The notes below the pieces were generated by a model. The model was not told the DNA's origin. It did no database searches and worked only from the letters and a program-made list of their open reading frames with translations. Below are positions 9,382 to 10,290 of a stretch of 10,290 nucleotides of DNA, one piece after another. The stretch's first letter is position 1. Each line of letters opens with the position of its first letter. This DNA is from JALYSX01 sp035544315 (GTDB lineage Bacteria > Vulcanimicrobiota > Vulcanimicrobiia > Vulcanimicrobiales > Vulcanimicrobiaceae): contig DATKGB010000057.1 of NCBI GenBank assembly GCA_035544315.1, positions 1 to 10,290 on the forward strand. The letters are read 5' to 3'. The translations under genes were made by a program, and so were the position numbers.

Positions 9382-9957
9382 TTACTGGGCGAAAACCCTT
9401 GAGCGCAGCTGCGCGAGACTGGGAAGATTGCGAAAAAGTTCTTGATAATCCAAACCGTAGCCGACGACGAACTCGTCGGGTGCGACCAAGCCGACGTAGT
9501 CGACCTCGACGTCCACGCGACGATGGTACGGCTTGTCGAACAACACGCACGATGCCAGGCTGGCGGGATTGCGCCCCCCGAGTAACGCTTGGAGGTACTC
9601 CAGCGTGAGCCCGTTGTCGATGATATCTTCGACGATCACGACGTTGCGACCGGTCACCGGGTGGGTCGTGTCCTTGAGCATCCGGACCTCGCCGGAGGAT
9701 CGAGTCGCGCTGCCGTAGCTCGAGACGCAAAGATAATCCACGCAGACCTCGCTCGGTCCGTCGACGATGCGAGCGATGGCGCGCGAGAGATCGACGGTGA
9801 CGTAGAGCGCTCCCTTTAACACACCTAACAGGAGCAGCGGTTTCCCGCGGTAATCGGCGGCAATGCGCATCGCGAGCCGCTCGATCGCTTGCGCGATCTC
9901 GGCTTCACTAAAGAGCGTCCGCTCGATCGTTCCCTCATAGGTGTCGGTGGCTTTCAT
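9382..9957 (-). CDS. hpt: Hypoxanthine phosphoribosyltransferase
   Basis: This 191-residue cytoplasmic enzyme is expected to convert hypoxanthine (and often guanine) with PRPP to IMP or GMP in purine salvage. The PRPP-binding motif VVIVEDIIDNGLTL spans 106-119 with the diagnostic acidic pair E110-D111. The LLGVLKGALYVTVDL segment near 43-57 is the expected phosphate/dimer loop. SSYGSATRSSGEVRMLKD is the flexible catalytic loop with the SY pair, and FVVGYGLDY near the C-terminus is the base-pocket region. ATG at 9957 is preceded by GAAGGGA three bases away, and the gene overlaps the end of tilS by 23 bases out of frame. The order tilS-hpt-ftsH is conserved in many bacteria, which supports the assignment. 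Substrate preference among purines cannot be settled from sequence. Confidence 0.95.
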   Translation of the reverse strand: MKATDTYEGTIERTLFSEAEIAQAIERLAMRIAADYRGKPLLLLGVLKGALYVTVDLSRAIARIVDGPSEVCVDYLCVSSYGSATRSSGEVRMLKDTTHPVTGRNVVIVEDIIDNGLTLEYLQALLGGRNPASLASCVLFDKPYHRRVDVEVDYVGLVAPDEFVVGYGLDYQELFRNLPSLAQLRSRVFAQ

Positions 9958-10290
9958 CGGTCCCTTCTATAACGAGCGTACCCCGTTTCACGGCCAACGC
10001 TAGACCGGTCTTCATAAAGAATCGGCCGCTCGACCCGCTTTCCAGCGCCCGAACCGCCGCTTCGATGTGAGCAAAGTCAACATCCCGAAGGCCTTCCTGC
10101 TCGCGCAAGGCCTCTCGCACCTGCCGACGCAGCCCCGCCCGCCGGCTCCCGGCCTGCTCGTGAGCGACCAAATCCGCCGCCCTGGCGACCGCCGCGTCCA
10201 GCCCGGGAAAGCGGGGCCGTAGGGCCTCCAGCGCCGACCGGACCGCGTTGCGGGTCGCACCGTCGGCGTCGTTGGTCGGGTCGACGGCAT
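9935..10290 (-). CDS. tilS: tRNA(Ile)-lysidine synthetase TilS, C-terminal part (cut by window edge)
   Basis: Only the last 117 or so residues are visible; the N-terminal PP-loop with its SGGxDS ATP motif would lie beyond the right edge. TilS attaches lysine to C34 of the CAU-anticodon tRNA-Ile2, which changes both charging and decoding. The visible part opens with DPTNDADGATRNAVR, which matches the family pattern D-x-(S/T)-N-x-D....RN..R near the end of the catalytic domain. It continues with a leucine- and arginine-rich helical region and a short C-terminal module (RFFMKTGLALAVKRG). No start codon is in view in this frame; an ATG at the very edge (10288-10290) belongs to another frame. The stop TGA lies 23 bases inside hpt. 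The identification rests on the motif plus the conserved position before hpt and ftsH. Confidence 0.85.
   Translation of the reverse strand, partial: AVDPTNDADGATRNAVRSALEALRPRFPGLDAAVARAADLVAHEQAGSRRAGLRRQVREALREQEGLRDVDFAHIEAAVRALESGSSGRFFMKTGLALAVKRGTLVIEGTDESHRHL
9961..9967 (-). promoter_or_regulatory. Ribosome binding site for hpt inside tilS
   Basis: On the minus strand GAAGGGA precedes the ATG at 9957 by three bases. It lies within the last codons of tilS, so hpt can be translated by ribosomes finishing tilS or entering directly. Confidence 0.55.

Noticed and set aside
10012..10290. An open minus-strand frame with ATG at the very right edge.
   Set aside because: It is rich in Arg, Pro and Thr and resembles no family. 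The TilS frame through the same bases carries the recognisable D-x-T-N-D...RN..R motif.

Overview
The window looks like core chromosome of a GC-rich bacterium with very tight gene packing. There are nine complete protein genes, one partial gene at the right edge, no RNA gene, no CRISPR array and no recognisable mobile element. Six of the nine visible starts are GTG or TTG. The combination of a YabE-like 3D-domain protein beside rsmA, a tilS-hpt-ftsH string, and M16-like proteins with Sec-type signals would fit a deep-branching terrestrial phylum such as Candidatus Eremiobacterota (WPS-2). That placement is an inference from gene content and style only.

Left arm, plus strand (1-3779). A 180-base leader holds a long-range 9-bp inverted repeat and a strong ribosome binding site. 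It is followed by four closely spaced or overlapping genes: a secreted protein with two DUF348 domains, G5 and 3D (cell-wall remodelling type), the 16S rRNA dimethyltransferase RsmA, a CPBP-family intramembrane metalloprotease, and a GT4 glycosyltransferase. Gaps and overlaps of +5, -68 and -1 bases suggest one transcript.

Right arm, minus strand (10290 down to 3748). In transcription order: the C-terminal part of tRNA-Ile lysidine synthetase TilS, hypoxanthine phosphoribosyltransferase Hpt, the membrane AAA protease FtsH, two consecutive secreted M16-fold proteins that both lack the zinc-binding HxxEH motif, and a second GT4 glycosyltransferase. Every junction is an overlap or a gap under 20 bases, so this also reads as one operon. 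tilS-hpt-ftsH is a widely conserved cluster; the M16 pair and the glycosyltransferase are the lineage-specific extension.

The two arms converge, and the two glycosyltransferase genes overlap tail to tail by 32 bases, leaving no intergenic terminator. Together the window joins translation fidelity (RsmA, TilS), purine salvage (Hpt), membrane and envelope protein quality control (FtsH, CPBP protease, M16-like proteins) and surface glycan synthesis or cell-wall remodelling. The most unusual element is the coupled pair of apparently non-catalytic M16 proteins directly behind FtsH.
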